Position numbers and translations under genes: made by a program. The notes beneath the pieces are model-generated. The model had not been told where the DNA came from. It was given only the letters and a program-made list of their open reading frames with translations, and did not search any database. 64,000 bases of DNA from Microthrixaceae bacterium (lineage in GTDB: Bacteria; Actinomycetota; Acidimicrobiia; Acidimicrobiales; Microtrichaceae), in assembly GCA_023957995.1 (NCBI GenBank), contig JAMLGK010000013.1, positions 35,609-99,608 of the forward strand. Reading direction: 5' to 3'. Of this stretch, positions 41,061 through 51,254 are shown piece after piece (position 1 is the first letter of the stretch; every line of letters begins with the position of its first letter).

Positions 41061-42806
41061 GTGGCGGACATCGCCGAGGTGGCAGGACAACTCATCGGAG
41101 AGGGTGGCCAGTTCGAGGTCGTGACCACCACCGAGATCGACGGTCGGCCCATGAAGGTCTACAAGGACCGGCTCCCGAACCTGCGCTTCGTCAGCGAGGT
41201 CTTCGGCGCTGCCCACGGCGACAAGGAGTTCGTGGTCCACGGCGAGGAGCGAACCACCTACGCTGAGTTCCTCGGCGAGGTGAACGCCCTGTCGGCCTGG
41301 CTCGCCGGACAGGGAGTGGGCAAGGGCGACCGCGTGGCTGTGTTGTCCCAGAACAACCCCCAGTGGTGCGCCTCGTTCTGGGCAACTGTCGACATGGGTG
41401 CGATCCTCGTGGGACTGAACGGATGGTGGAACGCCGATGAGATCGTCTACGGCCTGAACCATTCGGGTGCGCGGGTCCTGGTGGCCGACGCCAAACGCTT
41501 CGAGCGACTGGCGCCCCATCTCGCCGAGGTCCCCGCTGTCGAACACGTCGTGTTGATCGACGCCGAACCGTCGGCCTTCGCCTCCTCCACCGACGGGGTG
41601 GATGCACCTCCCACCGTGGCCGGGTACCGGGATGCGGTGCGCTTCGGAAGCGCAGAGGGGCCCGGATTCCCCGACACCGAGATAGCGGAGTCCGATCCGG
41701 CTGTGATCTTCTACACCTCGGGCACCACCGGGCGACCCAAGGGAGCGATCAGCACCCACGGAAACATGATCGCCAATCTCCAGAACACGGTGTTCACACT
41801 CACCTTGTCGGCCATGGCCAACTCCGCTGCGGCCGGTGCCGCCGCTGGTGGCCAGCCGGTCTCCCTGCTCACCTCTCCCCTGTTCCACGTATCGGGTTGC
41901 CATTCGACTCTCGTGGTGGGATTCATGGGCGGCATGAAGCTGGTCATCCCCGAGGGACGCTTCGACCCCGAGAAGGTGTTCCAGCTCATCGAGGCCGAGG
42001 GTGTGCAGATCTGGGCGACGGTGCCGACCATGATCTGGCGTGCCACAGAGCATCCAGCTCGGCACGACCACGACCTCTCGACGATCACCTCGGTGGCATT
42101 CGGTGGTTCTCCCTCCGCGGATGAGTTGCAGCGCCGGATCCGCGAGACCTTCCCCAACGTGCGCTCCACCAGCAACGCCTACGGGCTCACCGAGTCTTCG
42201 TCGGTCGCAACGATCCTGAGCGGCGGGTCTGCAGTCGACAAGGTCGACTCGGTCGGCAGGCCGATGCCGGTGGTGGACATCGCGATCGCGGATCCGACCG
42301 GAACACACCTCGGCCCAGGACAGACCGGAGAGGTGCTCATCCGGGGGCCGATCATCATGGCGGGCTACTGGGACAACCCCGAGGCGACGGCGAACACGAT
42401 CCGCGACGGCTGGCTGCACACCGGCGACGTCGGTCACCTCGACGACGACGGCTACCTGTTCATCACCGACCGGGCGAAGGACATGTTGATCCGCGGTGGC
42501 GAGAACGTCTACTGCGTGGAGATCGAGAACCGTCTGGTCGAGCACCCGGAGATCGCTGATGCCGCTGTGGTCGGGGTGCCGCATCCCGAACTGGGCGAGG
42601 AGGTCAAGGCGGTGCTCGAGGTGACCGACGGAGCCACGATCACCGACGACGAGGTGAGAGCCTGGGTGGCCGAGACCCTCGCCGCGTTCAAGGTGCCCAC
42701 CTACGTCGAACGCCGCCACGAGAAGTTGCCGCGGAACGCCTCGGGCAAGCTGCTCAAGAACGTCCTGCGCGGCGAGGGCCACGTGAGTTTCGCCGAGACG
42801 ATGTAG
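41061..42806 (+). CDS. AMP-forming acyl-CoA synthetase
   Basis: This 581-residue enzyme of the ANL superfamily activates a carboxylic acid with ATP and CoA. It shows FYTSGTTGRPKGAIST (P-loop), SNAYGLTESSSVAT, GYWDNPEAT, WLHTGDVGHLDDDGYLFITDRAKDMLIRGGENVY and the catalytic Lys in PRNASGKLLKN. Length and ending fit medium/long-chain fatty acyl-CoA or o-succinylbenzoate-type ligases; the substrate cannot be read. GTG 41061 follows GGGGAG at 5 bp. There are no pathway neighbours. Confidence 0.92.
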   Translation: MADIAEVAGQLIGEGGQFEVVTTTEIDGRPMKVYKDRLPNLRFVSEVFGAAHGDKEFVVHGEERTTYAEFLGEVNALSAWLAGQGVGKGDRVAVLSQNNPQWCASFWATVDMGAILVGLNGWWNADEIVYGLNHSGARVLVADAKRFERLAPHLAEVPAVEHVVLIDAEPSAFASSTDGVDAPPTVAGYRDAVRFGSAEGPGFPDTEIAESDPAVIFYTSGTTGRPKGAISTHGNMIANLQNTVFTLTLSAMANSAAAGAAAGGQPVSLLTSPLFHVSGCHSTLVVGFMGGMKLVIPEGRFDPEKVFQLIEAEGVQIWATVPTMIWRATEHPARHDHDLSTITSVAFGGSPSADELQRRIRETFPNVRSTSNAYGLTESSSVATILSGGSAVDKVDSVGRPMPVVDIAIADPTGTHLGPGQTGEVLIRGPIIMAGYWDNPEATANTIRDGWLHTGDVGHLDDDGYLFITDRAKDMLIRGGENVYCVEIENRLVEHPEIADAAVVGVPHPELGEEVKAVLEVTDGATITDDEVRAWVAETLAAFKVPTYVERRHEKLPRNASGKLLKNVLRGEGHVSFAETM

Positions 42807-42854
42807 ACCCCCCCTTCCCGTCCCGGTCAGCAGCAGCGCCGGTAGTGTTTGTCC

Positions 42855-44156
42855 ATGAGCCCGACACGCCGAGAAATCTTCCTCGCAGCCGGAGCGGCGG
42901 GCGCGGCCGCCGCGGCCGCCGGACTCGTCGGGTGTTCCGACGACGATCAGTCGGGATCGGGCTCCACAACCTCGACCGTTCTGGGCCCGGGTGAGCTGCC
43001 CGACCCCAAGGATGCTCCGTTCGACACCGTGGTGGTCCTGATGATGGAGAACCGCTCCTTCGACCACTTCCTCGGCTGGATGCCCGGCACCGACGGCAAG
43101 CAGGCGGGCCTCAGCTACCCGGACCAGGCCGGAACCATGCACGACACCTATCCGATCGCGCCCGACTGGCAGGGGTGTGACCTGCAGGACCCCCTGCACC
43201 TCTGGCAGACGATGGCAACCCACTACAACGACGGTGCATGTGACGGCTGGTTGAAGACCCAACCCGAGGGCGACCAGTTCCCGATCAGCTACTACACCCG
43301 CGACGACCTGCCGATCCTCGCGGCGATGGCCGAGGGCTACACCCTCTATGACCACTACTTCTCATCGATGCTCGGCCCCACGTGGCCGAACCGGCTCTAC
43401 CAGCTGTGCGCCACGACCGACCTGGATGCCACCGGCTTCTACCCGACCGGCGACGAGCCGAGGCCGGTGAAGCTCGACCTCGCCATCTTCGACCGGCTGT
43501 CGGATGCCGGACTCACCTCGGCCTACTACACATGGGGCGAGCCGATGACGGGGCTGTTCGCCTCGAAGCGGTACGACGACATCACCTATCCGTACGAGAA
43601 GTTCCTCGAGGACGCCGAGAAGGGCAACCTAGCGAACGTGGTGTTCGTCGACCCCGACTACACCGCACACGCCGAGTTCAACGGCACCTCCAACGACTTC
43701 CACCCCTATGGCAGCATCCAGGTGGGCCAGGAGTTCGTCGCCGAGGTGCACGACGCAATGGCCAACAGTCCGCAGTGGGACGACAGCGTGTTCATCATGA
43801 ACTTCGACGAATCGGGTGGCTTCTACGACCACGTGCCACCGCCCACCGTGCAGGATGACACGGTCCTTCCCGGACCGGGACCGTTCCCCGACCTGAAGCG
43901 ACTCGGGTTCCGGGTTCCCGCGATCGCGATGGGTCCCTTCGCCCCCCAGCGCATCGAGACCGACGGACCCTACGAGCACTGCTCGATCCTGAAGATGATC
44001 GAGTGGCGCTGGGACCTCGAACCGATGACCGTCCGGGACCGGACCGCCAAGAACATCGCCGAGACGCTCGACTTCTCACAGCGGCGAGACCCGGTCACGC
44101 TGCCTAAGTTCACCGCCGAGCCGGCCACCGTGTGCACCGACCACGCGTTGGGCTGA
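42855..44156 (+). CDS. Tat-exported phosphoesterase (phospholipase C/acid phosphatase family)
   Basis: The 433-residue protein begins with a twin-arginine signal (SPTRREIFLAAGAAGAAAA) and lipobox GLVGC, so it is folded before export and anchored to the membrane. The mature enzyme has VVVLMMENRSFDHFLGW, the metal-binding signature of the PF04185 family, then NRLYQL, EFVAEVHDAMANSPQWDDSVFIMNFDESGGFYDHV with further metal ligands, and a terminal HCSILKMIEWRW. It may release phosphate or headgroups from phospholipids; phosphate starvation control is plausible but no PhoB site was identified. ATG 42855 is chosen for the Tat start. Confidence 0.92.
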   Translation: MSPTRREIFLAAGAAGAAAAAAGLVGCSDDDQSGSGSTTSTVLGPGELPDPKDAPFDTVVVLMMENRSFDHFLGWMPGTDGKQAGLSYPDQAGTMHDTYPIAPDWQGCDLQDPLHLWQTMATHYNDGACDGWLKTQPEGDQFPISYYTRDDLPILAAMAEGYTLYDHYFSSMLGPTWPNRLYQLCATTDLDATGFYPTGDEPRPVKLDLAIFDRLSDAGLTSAYYTWGEPMTGLFASKRYDDITYPYEKFLEDAEKGNLANVVFVDPDYTAHAEFNGTSNDFHPYGSIQVGQEFVAEVHDAMANSPQWDDSVFIMNFDESGGFYDHVPPPTVQDDTVLPGPGPFPDLKRLGFRVPAIAMGPFAPQRIETDGPYEHCSILKMIEWRWDLEPMTVRDRTAKNIAETLDFSQRRDPVTLPKFTAEPATVCTDHALG

Positions 44157-44177
44157 GTTGCGTACCATCGGACACCC

Positions 44178-44438
44178 ATGACCGTGCACGACCCGGAGGA
44201 CAGCCCGGCGCCACTGCCCGACGGCAGCTACGACGTGTTCGTGGTGAACGCGGACGACCTCCCTACCGCTGGAGGCTCCACCACGGCACTGGACCTGACG
44301 ATCGTGTCCGGCGAGCACCGCGCGGAGACCTTCGCCCTGACCGCTCCGGTGCGCCTCGGCGAGCCGACCGACCTGATCGGGTTGCCCGCAACGCTCACGA
44401 TCGATGCCGGCGCACCGTCGGTGCGCATCGATCGCTGA
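44178..44438 (+). CDS. Small conserved-looking protein of unknown function
   Basis: This 86-residue protein is acidic, soluble and predicted mostly beta: DGSYDVFVVNADDLP, then TTALDLTIVSGEHRAETFAL and DLIGLPATLTIDAGAPSVRI. Codon use matches neighbours, and it starts 21 bp after the phosphoesterase stop in the same direction. Its family is unknown; a single OB- or SH3-like fold is a guess. Confidence 0.6.
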   Translation: MTVHDPEDSPAPLPDGSYDVFVVNADDLPTAGGSTTALDLTIVSGEHRAETFALTAPVRLGEPTDLIGLPATLTIDAGAPSVRIDR

Positions 44439-44461
44439 GTGCCTGTCTTTCAACTCACGGA

Positions 44462-45145
44462 TCAAGGTGCGGTGTGCCCCTCGACGCCGAGTTGTTCCAA
44501 CAGATCATCGGTCACACCGTGCAGGGTCACCGGCATCGTTGCCGCTGGTGAGGACTCCCAACGGTCCGCCTCGATCGCCAGGCAGACCTGTCGCGTGCTG
44601 ACACCCCGGCGATCAACGAACCTCTCCCCGTCCTCGACGTAGCCGAGCCGGCGCGACACCGAGATCGATGCTGCATTGTCCTCGAAGGCGTTCGACTCGG
44701 CCCGGCGGGCTCCCAGGGCCTCGAAGGCCAGATGCAACACGGCCGAACGCATCTCGGTGCCGAGGCCCGAACCCTGGTAGTCCCGACCCAACCAGGAACC
44801 GGTCTGGACGATCCGCTGCTGCTGCCAGTCCGAGGCCGCCAGGTCCTGCATGCCCACCACCGCCCCGTCCACACACACCGCGAACGGCAGACGCCAACCT
44901 TCCGGGGTGATCCCTGCCCAGCACCCGAGTATGAACTCGAAGGTCCTGCGCTCGCGCAGCGGTGACGGAACGTCTGTCCACGGCACCTCGAAGGGCATCT
45001 CGGCGGGGTCATGGATGCCCCGCACCGCGAGACGGCACAGGGAGTCCATCTCGGGTTCCCGTGCGGGTCGCAGCACGAGGCGCGGGGTCTCCAGTCGGAG
45101 GCCCCACACCGGGAACCAGGGATGTCCTGCGTCGTCAGCATTCAC
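44462..45145 (-). CDS. GNAT N-acetyltransferase (RimJ/RimL type)
   Basis: The 227-residue protein starts with the family opening LRLETPRLVLRPAREPEM. It contains the acetyl-CoA pantetheine loop WLGRDYQGSGLGTEMRSAVLHLAF, followed by ARRAESNAFEDNAASISVSRRLGY, the end of the GNAT core. This subgroup acetylates protein N-termini or small amines; the substrate is unknown. It converges on the small + strand gene, 23 bp apart. Confidence 0.88.
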   Translation of the reverse strand: MNADDAGHPWFPVWGLRLETPRLVLRPAREPEMDSLCRLAVRGIHDPAEMPFEVPWTDVPSPLRERRTFEFILGCWAGITPEGWRLPFAVCVDGAVVGMQDLAASDWQQQRIVQTGSWLGRDYQGSGLGTEMRSAVLHLAFEALGARRAESNAFEDNAASISVSRRLGYVEDGERFVDRRGVSTRQVCLAIEADRWESSPAATMPVTLHGVTDDLLEQLGVEGHTAP

Positions 45146-45209
45146 CCACCCAGTCTGGGGCGTGGAGGCTGCGGTGCCGGGGCAATTTCTCCGGTGCCCC
45201 GTGGAGCGC

Positions 45210-46517
45210 TCAGCGAGCGGCGGCGAAGCCCTGCTCGAGATCGCCGATGATGTCCTCGACCGATTCGAGACCCACCGACAGACGAACGAGACCCGGGTCC
45301 ACCCCGGCGCTCAACTGCTCGGCCTCGCTGAGCTGGCTGTGCGTTGTCGAAGCCGGGTGCACCACGAGGCTCCGGACATCGCCGAGATTGGCGAGGTGGC
45401 TGTGCAGGTCGAGGGCCTCGACGAAACGCTTGCCGGCTTCGAGGCCGCCCTTGATCACGAACGCGGGGACCGAGCTCGCACCCTTGGGGCAGTACTCGGC
45501 CACTCGGGCATGCCACTTCGACGATTCCAGCCCGGCGTACTGCACACGCTCCACCTGGTCGTGTCCTTCGAGGAACTTGGTGACCGCGGTGGCGTTGGCC
45601 ACATGGCGCTCCATCCGCAACGACAGGGTCTCGAGTCCCTGGAGGAGCAGGAAGGCGTTGAACGGCGAGATCGCTGCACCCATGTCGCGCAGCAACTGCA
45701 CGCGCGCCTTGATGATGTAGCTGCCCGGCCCCAACGCAGGCCAATAGGTGAGCCCGTGATAGCTCTCGTCGGGTTCGGTGAACATCGGGAACTTGTCACC
45801 GGCGGAGAAGTCGAAGCTGCCCCCGTCGACGATCACACCCGCGATCGCGGTGCCGTGGCCCCCGATGAACTTGGTGGCTGAGTGCACGACGATGTCCGCA
45901 CCGTGGGCGAGTGGGTTGCAGAGGTACGGCGTGGCGACGGTGTTGTCGACGATGAGGGGCACACCGTTGTCGTGTGCAACTCCGGCCACTCCCGAGATGT
46001 CGAGGATGTCGTTCCGCGGATTGCCGATCGACTCGGCATAGAACGCCTTGGTGTTGGGTCGTACGGCCGCGGCCCAGGCCTCCAGGTCGTCGGCGTCCTC
46101 GACGAAGCTCACGTCGATACCGAACTTGGGCAGCGTGTGATGGAACAGGTTGTAGGTGCCGCCATACAGCGCGGCGGAACTGACGATGTGGCTCCCGGCC
46201 TCCGCCAGGTTCATGATCGCGATCGTTTCCGCCGCCTGGCCCGAGGCCACCAGCAGGGCTCCCGGGATTCCCACCGCGGTCTCGGTGGCACCCTCGAGAG
46301 CGGCGACCCGTGCCTCGACCACGCCCTGGGTCGGGTTCATGATCCGCGTGTAGATGTTGCCCATCTCCTTGAGGGCGAACAGGTCCGCAGCGTGCTGGGT
46401 GTCGCGGAAGGTGTACGCGGTGGTCTGGTAGATCGGTACCGCGCGGGCACCGGTGGTCGGGTCCGGTTCCTGACCGGCGTGGATCTGGCGGGTCTCGAAA
46501 CCCCAGTTGTCACTCAT
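45210..46517 (-). CDS. metY: O-acetylhomoserine sulfhydrylase
   Basis: This PLP enzyme of the Cys/Met metabolism family makes homocysteine from O-acetylhomoserine and sulfide. The 435-residue protein begins WGFETRQIHAGQEPDPTTGARAVPIYQTTAY and has IYTRIMNPTQGVVEAR, SSAALYGGTYNLF, and the PLP lysine in VVHSATKFIGGHGTAIAG. The 60-residue-longer form than MetB, and the DKFPMFTEPDESYHGL insert, point to MetY rather than cystathionine gamma-synthase. ATG 46517 has GGGAG 11 bp upstream. It follows thrB; no SAM riboswitch is seen. Confidence 0.95.
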   Translation of the reverse strand: MSDNWGFETRQIHAGQEPDPTTGARAVPIYQTTAYTFRDTQHAADLFALKEMGNIYTRIMNPTQGVVEARVAALEGATETAVGIPGALLVASGQAAETIAIMNLAEAGSHIVSSAALYGGTYNLFHHTLPKFGIDVSFVEDADDLEAWAAAVRPNTKAFYAESIGNPRNDILDISGVAGVAHDNGVPLIVDNTVATPYLCNPLAHGADIVVHSATKFIGGHGTAIAGVIVDGGSFDFSAGDKFPMFTEPDESYHGLTYWPALGPGSYIIKARVQLLRDMGAAISPFNAFLLLQGLETLSLRMERHVANATAVTKFLEGHDQVERVQYAGLESSKWHARVAEYCPKGASSVPAFVIKGGLEAGKRFVEALDLHSHLANLGDVRSLVVHPASTTHSQLSEAEQLSAGVDPGLVRLSVGLESVEDIIGDLEQGFAAAR

Positions 46518-46571
46518 GTTCAGCTGCACTCCCGTAGGTCGAAGAGCCAACCATATCCCGAGCGCACAATC

Positions 46572-46588
46572 CTGACCACTTTGGTCAG
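46572..46588. promoter_or_regulatory. Perfect palindrome at the thrB-metY junction
   Basis: CTGACCA-CTT-TGGTCAG, 7-bp arms with a 3-bp spacer, overlaps the thrB stop codon 55 bp before the metY ATG. Its size and symmetry suggest a TetR/GntR-type operator, possibly for a methionine regulator. A tight 3-base-loop hairpin is also possible. Confidence 0.5.
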
Positions 46589-47436
46589 CTTTCGTTGACC
46601 CCGGCCACGTCGATCCGCAACACACGCACCTCGCCGCCCGGCCCCACGAGCTCCACACCGGTCGCCACCGTTGCGGCATCCTCGTGATCCACCAGTGCCG
46701 CCACGGTCGGACCCGAACCGGACAGCCAGGCGGAGTACACATCGTCGCGACCGAGCAGGAACTCGAGCGCGGCAGCGCTGTCGGGTCGGGCGCCGAGGCG
46801 CGTCGGCTGGTGGAGTCGATCCTCGCAGGCGGGCCGCGTCAGTTCCGGGCGACCGGCGCACATCGCTGCGACCCACAGACACGCCCTTCCCACCGCGAAA
46901 GCGGCGTCGTCGAGCGACACCGTCCGCGGAAGCGACGAACGGGAGGCATCGGTGGAGGTCTCCGCCGACGGCGACCAGGTGACGGTGCACAGGCCGTGGG
47001 GTGCCTCGATCGGTACCACGGTCTGGCCGGTGCTCACCACGAACCCGCCGTGGGTCGATGCAGCAGCGTTGTCGCTGTGGCCCTCGAGGCGCGCGGCAAT
47101 CTCGAAGGCCTGCTCCCGGGACTCGGTTGGGGCGAGGCCGGTCATCCTGGTGGCCAGATACGCGCCAGCCACCCGGGCGGCGCCCGAGAAACCCAGTCCG
47201 CGCCCTGGTGGGATGCCGCTGGCCCACCACAGTGGCTGGTCCGGTGATCCGCCCGCATCCCTGAAGGCACGGGCGGCCGGGTGGGTCGGCTCAGCCGGCC
47301 TCAGGGGACGATCGGGAGCATCCGCGCCGCGCGCGGGCGCGCCCTGTTCGCTCGAGAGCCAGAAGGGCAGGTCGACCGCGAGTGCGAGGCAGTCGAAGCC
47401 GGGACCCAGGTTGGCCGAGGAAGCGGGCGCACGCAC
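46585..47436 (-). CDS. thrB: Homoserine kinase
   Basis: This GHMP kinase phosphorylates homoserine for threonine synthesis. It begins RAPASSANLGPGFDCLALAV, has the ATP loop PPGRGLGFSGAARVAGA (family GLGSS, here GLGFS) and ends with SGSGPTVAALV. The length of 283 is normal. GTG 47436 is chosen because GGGAGG sits 5 bp upstream; GTG 47442 is also in frame. Palindromic repeat C separates it from ilvC. Confidence 0.92.
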   Translation of the reverse strand: MRAPASSANLGPGFDCLALAVDLPFWLSSEQGAPARGADAPDRPLRPAEPTHPAARAFRDAGGSPDQPLWWASGIPPGRGLGFSGAARVAGAYLATRMTGLAPTESREQAFEIAARLEGHSDNAAASTHGGFVVSTGQTVVPIEAPHGLCTVTWSPSAETSTDASRSSLPRTVSLDDAAFAVGRACLWVAAMCAGRPELTRPACEDRLHQPTRLGARPDSAAALEFLLGRDDVYSAWLSGSGPTVAALVDHEDAATVATGVELVGPGGEVRVLRIDVAGVNES

Positions 47437-47459
47437 GAGCACCTCCCGACCCTAGATCC

Positions 47460-47510
47460 CGTTCTGTGTCGCGAGGCGCGCTCTGGAAGCTCACCTGGAA
47501 ACACAGAACG
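47460..47510 (+). repeat. 51-bp palindromic intergenic repeat, copy C
   Basis: GTTCTGTGT at 47461-47469 and ACACAGAAC at 47501-47509 bound the third copy, with CGCGAGGCGCGCTC inside. It lies between ilvC and thrB, both on the minus strand, so here it cannot serve convergent termination only. Confidence 0.85.
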
Positions 47511-47521
47511 GGTCTTGGGGC

Positions 47522-48728
<1,207 letters not shown>

Positions 48729-49232
48729 TCAGTGCGCGGCGTGGTCGAGGCGCGGCAGGGCGACGCGACCGGTGCGTTGTAGGTCGACGATGCCGTGGGG
48801 GCGTAGCAGCGCCTCCAGATCATCGAGCCGTTGCGGGGTGTCGTCCAGGCTCATGGTGAGCTCGGCGACTCCCACGTCGATGACGCTCGCGTCGAACAGC
48901 CCTGCGAGCTCGAGTATCTCGCTGCGCGTGCCCGGAGGCGCCTTCACGGTCAGCATCATCAACTCGCGCTCCACCGAATCACGGGGATCCAACTCGGAGA
49001 TCTTGATCACGTTGATCAGCTTGTTGAGCTGCTTGACCACCTGCTCCAGCGGCGCCGACTCGACATCGACCACGACCGTTATCCGGCTGAAGTTCTCATC
49101 GTCTGTGGGCGCGACGGCAAGGGAGTAGATGTTGTAGCCACGGCGGGCGAAGAGGTTGGCAACACGGGCGAGGACACCGGCACGGTTCTCGACCAGCACC
49201 GACAGGACGTGGTAGCGGGGCGCCGCGCTCAT
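48729..49232 (-). CDS. ilvN: Acetolactate synthase small (regulatory) subunit
   Basis: The 167-residue subunit binds IlvB, raises its activity and confers valine inhibition. The N-terminal ACT domain reads HVLSVLVENRAGVLARVANLFARRGYNI, then TVVVD and a second ACT-like half. ATG 49232 overlaps the ilvB stop (ATGA), so subunits are translationally coupled. Longer in-frame sequence upstream is shadow of ilvB. Confidence 0.96.
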   Translation of the reverse strand: MSAAPRYHVLSVLVENRAGVLARVANLFARRGYNIYSLAVAPTDDENFSRITVVVDVESAPLEQVVKQLNKLINVIKISELDPRDSVERELMMLTVKAPPGTRSEILELAGLFDASVIDVGVAELTMSLDDTPQRLDDLEALLRPHGIVDLQRTGRVALPRLDHAAH

Positions 49233-51007
49233 CGGGTGGCTCCTGAGTTGCGCCCGACCGGGTCGGGCTGGGTGGGATCCACCACGATGTCGTCGTTGGT
49301 CTTGCCGGAGGGAACCATCGGGTAGACCTTCTCCGCGGAATCGGTGCGGAACTCGATCACGACCGGACGGTCGTTGATCTGATTCGCCTTGTCGATGGCC
49401 GGGCCGACCTCCTCGGGAGACTCGACCCGCATCGCCACGCAGCCCATGGCCTCGGCCCACTTCACGTAGTCGGGGAGATCGGGCGACAGGTAGACCTCGG
49501 AGTAGCGCTCCTCGTAGAACATCTCCTGCCACTGCCGGACCATGCCCAGATACGCGTTGTTGAGGATCGCCACCTTGATCGGGATCCTCTCGGTACTGGC
49601 TGTGACCAGCTCCTGAGCGGTCATCTGGAAACACCCGTCGCCGTCCACGGCCCAGACCATGCGGTCGGGCCGACCGGCCTTCGCCCCGATCGCAGCGGGA
49701 ACGGAGAACCCCATCGTTCCCAGCCCGCCCGAGTTGACCCAGGTGTAGGGATGGGTGAAGTGCCAGAACTGGCTGGTCCACATCTGGTGCTGTCCGACGC
49801 CCGAAGCCACGATGCAGTCCTCGGGCGCACGCTCACGGAGTTGCTCGAGCACGTACTGCGGCTTGAGCAGCTCACCGGGTGCGGACTGCTCGAAGGTGAG
49901 CGGATGGGTCTCCTGCCAGCCGGAGATCTGGGATCGCCACTCGCTGCGATCGGGGAATTCACGACCGCCGTCGAGGTGCTTGTGGATCACCTTGTTGAGT
50001 TCCTCGATCACCTGGCGGCAGTCGCCCACGATCGGCACGTCCGGTCGACGGACCTTGCCGAGCTCGGCGGGGTCGATGTCGACGTGGATGATCTTGGCGT
50101 CGGGAGCGAACCCGTCCAACCGTCCCGTGATCCGGTCGTCGAACCGACTACCGAGCGCAATGAGGAGGTCGGCGCGCTGCATCGCGGTCACTGCTGTGTA
50201 GTTGCCGTGCATGCCCGGCATACCCAGGCAGAGCTCGTGATCATCGGGGAATGCGCCCCGGGCCATGAGCGTGGTGACCACCGGGATGTCGGTGAGTTCA
50301 GCGAATTCACGGAGTGCCTCGGCTGCCCTCGCCTTGAGTATCCCGCCACCGGCGTAGATCACCGGGCGGGTGGCTTCCAGGGTCATCTCCGCCGCGTCCT
50401 TGATCTTGCGGGGGTGTCCCTTGATGGTGGGCTTGTAACCCGGGAGGCTCGCCGAGACCTCGTCGTCGGTCGGCCAGTACCACTCGAAGTGTGCCGCAGG
50501 ATTGTTGGGATCGACGATGTCCTTGGGGATGTCGACCAGCACCGGGCCGGGGCGTCCGGTGGTGGCGATGTGGAAGGCCTGGCGGATCACCATCGGGATG
50601 TCGGCCGCCCGCGTAACCAGTTCGTTGTGCTTGGTGACGCTGCGGGTGATTCCCACCGTGTCGCACTCCTGGAACGCGTCGGTGCCGATGGCTGGTGTGC
50701 CCACCTGACCGGTGATCACCACCAGCGGGGTGGAGTCCATGTAGGCGTTGCAGAGCGGTGTGACGATGTTGGTGGCGGCAGGACCGGAGGTCACCATCGC
50801 CACTCCTGGTCGACCTGTCGAGAGCGCGTAACCCTCGGCCATGTGGCCTGCGCCCTGTTCGTGGCGCACCAGTACGTGGCGGATGGGGCTGTCCAGGATC
50901 GGGTCGTACACCGGGAGGATCGCTCCGCCGGGTAGTCCGAAGATGGTGTCAACGCCCTCGAGCTCGAGGGCCTTGATCAGTGCGGCACCGCCGTTGGTGG
51001 TCGTCAT
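49229..51007 (-). CDS. ilvB: Acetolactate synthase large (catalytic) subunit
   Basis: This ThDP- and FAD-dependent enzyme makes acetolactate and acetohydroxybutyrate. The 592-residue protein shows FGLPGGAILPVYDP, the catalytic Glu in VRHEQGAGHMAEGYA, TSGPAATNIVTPL, and the ThDP motif VDGDGCFQMTAQELVTA with LNNAYLGMVRQWQ. It is the first gene after the ilvB leader and attenuator and is followed by ilvN. Confidence 0.97.
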   Translation of the reverse strand: MTTTNGGAALIKALELEGVDTIFGLPGGAILPVYDPILDSPIRHVLVRHEQGAGHMAEGYALSTGRPGVAMVTSGPAATNIVTPLCNAYMDSTPLVVITGQVGTPAIGTDAFQECDTVGITRSVTKHNELVTRAADIPMVIRQAFHIATTGRPGPVLVDIPKDIVDPNNPAAHFEWYWPTDDEVSASLPGYKPTIKGHPRKIKDAAEMTLEATRPVIYAGGGILKARAAEALREFAELTDIPVVTTLMARGAFPDDHELCLGMPGMHGNYTAVTAMQRADLLIALGSRFDDRITGRLDGFAPDAKIIHVDIDPAELGKVRRPDVPIVGDCRQVIEELNKVIHKHLDGGREFPDRSEWRSQISGWQETHPLTFEQSAPGELLKPQYVLEQLRERAPEDCIVASGVGQHQMWTSQFWHFTHPYTWVNSGGLGTMGFSVPAAIGAKAGRPDRMVWAVDGDGCFQMTAQELVTASTERIPIKVAILNNAYLGMVRQWQEMFYEERYSEVYLSPDLPDYVKWAEAMGCVAMRVESPEEVGPAIDKANQINDRPVVIEFRTDSAEKVYPMVPSGKTNDDIVVDPTQPDPVGRNSGATR

Positions 51008-51082
51008 GTGTGTTCCAGTTGTCTTGGGTTCGTGTCTTGTCTAGTTGGAACGCCACCCGGGTCGGTATTGCGCCCGGGTCGG

Positions 51083-51113
51083 AAAACCGAAACGACCTCC
51101 CGAAGGAGGCCGT
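51083..51113 (-). terminator. Attenuator terminator upstream of ilvB
   Basis: On the minus strand a 9-bp stem ACGGCCTCC/GGAGGTCGT with a TTCG tetraloop (one G-U) is followed by TTCGGTTTT. It lies 76 bp before the ilvB start and 35 bp after the leader peptide stop. Confidence 0.8.
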
Positions 51114-51147
51114 TGGCGCAACACGCGGAGAGGACCGGTGAGACGCC

Positions 51148-51186
51148 TCAGGCGCCTACTACCAGAATCAGGGTCGCTTCTCGCAC
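51148..51186 (-). CDS. Leader peptide of the ilvBN attenuator
   Basis: GTG opens a 12-codon frame, MREATLILVVGA, with Leu-Ile-Leu-Val-Val in a row before TGA. This is the expected sensing sequence for all three branched-chain amino acids. There is no ribosome site, and the -10 box ends 6 bp before GTG, so the mRNA is probably leaderless. Confidence 0.78.
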   Translation of the reverse strand: MREATLILVVGA

Positions 51187-51192
51187 CCCTGC

Positions 51193-51222
51193 AGTCTGCC
51201 GCAGTCCACCCGCCGATGCCAA
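51193..51222 (-). promoter_or_regulatory. Promoter of the ilvBN leader
   Basis: TTGGCA (51222-51217) and CAGACT (51198-51193) are 18 bp apart on the minus strand and place the start of RNA at the leader GTG. They lie between the ilvD stop and the leader. Confidence 0.5.
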
Positions 51223-51254
51223 CCCATTCGCTCGGTTCGACAGACGCAGCGTGA

